Assembly (NCBI GenBank): GCA_024305745.1
Contig: JAHRBS010000011.1
Location: 1,047,501-1,065,000, forward strand
Direction: 5' to 3'
DNA length: 17,500 bases
From: Polyporus tsugae
Taxonomy: Eukaryota; Basidiomycota; Agaricomycetes; Polyporales; Polyporaceae
The notes under the pieces are model-generated. The model searched no databases and had not been told where the DNA came from. It saw nothing but the letters and a program-made list of their open reading frames with translations. This document shows positions 16,674 through 17,500 of this stretch, one piece after another; within the stretch, counting starts at the first letter, position 1, and every line of letters starts with the position of its first letter. Both the position numbers and the translations under genes were made by a program.

Positions 16674-16822
16674 CGTAATTGAGGAGTCGTGACGGGGTAA
16701 CGAAGGTGTACAGGCGACTATGAGACCATTCAATCAGTCAGCCAACGTCAAAAAATAGATAACATGTACATGCAGGGCACTAGGGCATCTTAGCTCCTGT
16801 AGCTGATTGTCTTTGCAACAGC

Positions 16823-16996
16823 TGCTCGTTCAGGACGGACACCCTGCCACTTCCTGTCAACTATTTGGTAATCCTGGACGGACGCACCCCGCTGGGAGTC
16901 CAGCCTGATATTGAAACAGTCCGTCCAGGATGGGATACCTCCTACCACTCGCCCCCTGTCCCTCCTAGTGCCGAACCGGTCCATCCTGGACGGACA
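16823..16996. repeat. Run of four decayed 19-bp palindromes
   Basis: Degenerate copies are at 16823-16841 (right half intact), 16866-16884 (right half nearly intact), 16919-16937 (left half intact) and 16978-16996 (one change in the left half). Starts are 43, 53 and 59 bp apart. In each, one half is preserved better than the other, consistent with an old array. Confidence 0.7.
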
Positions 16997-17096
16997 ACTG
17001 CAACCTCGAACTCACATGCCGCCTTCGACTGCAGTGAACCCTGCGCGCCGACAGTACTTACCTAGAAGGGCCCCCTAAATGTTTTCTGCAGGGATA

Positions 17097-17491
17097 GACA
17101 CTGTACGCGGGGTCATTCAAGCTAGGGAAGTTACATTTCATCATAGACTTGACATTGTCTGACCAATCAGTGCAAGAAATGAAAATCCTCTGTAAGAAAG
17201 TTTTCTCTCTGAAACAGCATGTTTCCCAGTCAAACCCACAGAGAGGTCGTCATTGGATCTGTTCAGCTTCTGTGATTTGCTTGCAGAAAAGGGAAAAATG
17301 GTCACAAACAATGCTCACAGTCTGCATCTATGTTGGCTTCTTGTATCCGGTTCCGGTTGGTCCAGTTGACAAATCATGAGGCCTTGGACCTCGATGCCAT
17401 CCTCGAGATTGAGGATTTTCATGCCCTCCGAGGGACTAGTATCCTCATACCAGAGGAGTTCAACACAACTTTATGGAACCGCAACATATAG
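17097..17491 (+). CDS. 3' end of an unrecognised, AT-richer coding region (partial or relic)
   Basis: One frame is open from 17097 to 17379 (FKLGKLHFIIDLTLSDQSV, later KREKWSQTML). A second frame ends in a protein-like stretch from about 17366 (ALDLDAILEIEDFHALRG, then IPEEFNTTLWNRNI) to TAG at 17489-17491. A 46-nt intron at 17320-17365 (GTCTGC...TCCAG, phase 0) would join them, but the donor is weak. GC content is clearly lower than in the helicase and the 1028-aa gene, suggesting a transposon-derived or otherwise foreign reading frame. I see no start or family signature. The acidic C-terminal stretch is the best-supported part. Confidence 0.35.
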
Positions 17492-17500
17492 TAGCAAGAA

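Overview
The window reads as nuclear DNA of a filamentous basidiomycete, most likely an Agaricomycete. The protein-coding genes are GC-rich and cut by many very short introns (50-57 nt, GTAAG-like donors, CTGAC/CTAAC-like branch sites). Two of the three best-supported genes have a TATA-like box about 40-45 nt before the ATG, and the third has one about 90 nt before it. I see no bacterial operon structure, tRNA or rRNA. The supplied bacterial-style open frames are mostly artefacts; the gene models here come from joining frames across splice sites, and the joined lengths are whole numbers of codons.

Layout: (1) 1-427, an inverted-repeat element cut by the window edge; (2) 820-1518 (+), a small unrecognised gene; (3) 1755-2345, a large near-perfect palindrome; (4) 2916-3617 (+), a small proline-rich unrecognised gene; (5) 3870-4256, a diverged relative of the palindrome plus a 2 x 127 bp tandem array; (6) 10452-4932 (-), an 11-exon SNF2-type helicase of about 1484 aa with a long low-complexity tail; (7) 11018-11705, a 688-bp fold-back; (8) 14998-11804 (-), a three-exon gene for an unrecognised protein of about 1028 aa; (9) 15304-15687, a 2 x 192 bp tandem repeat; (10) 15960-16150, a probable decayed Hsp70 fragment; (11) 16423-16493, an orphan first-exon-like stretch; (12) 17097-17491, the 3' end of an AT-richer coding region.

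The outstanding signal is a 19-bp odd palindrome, TGTCCGTCCNGGACGGACA, with a freely varying central base. About 35 perfect, near-perfect or decayed copies are scattered through 17.5 kb on both sides of every gene. Copies sit at the centre of fold-backs, in tandem arrays, inside one intron of the helicase gene (579 nt against 50-57 nt for its other introns), and 26 bp upstream of the TATA box of the 1028-aa gene. Neighbouring copies are usually 45-110 bp apart with mostly unrelated sequence between them. They look like the core or end of a non-autonomous fold-back element family, or binding sites for a dimeric protein carried by such elements. I do not recognise the family, and no gene in the window can be assigned as its mobilising enzyme.
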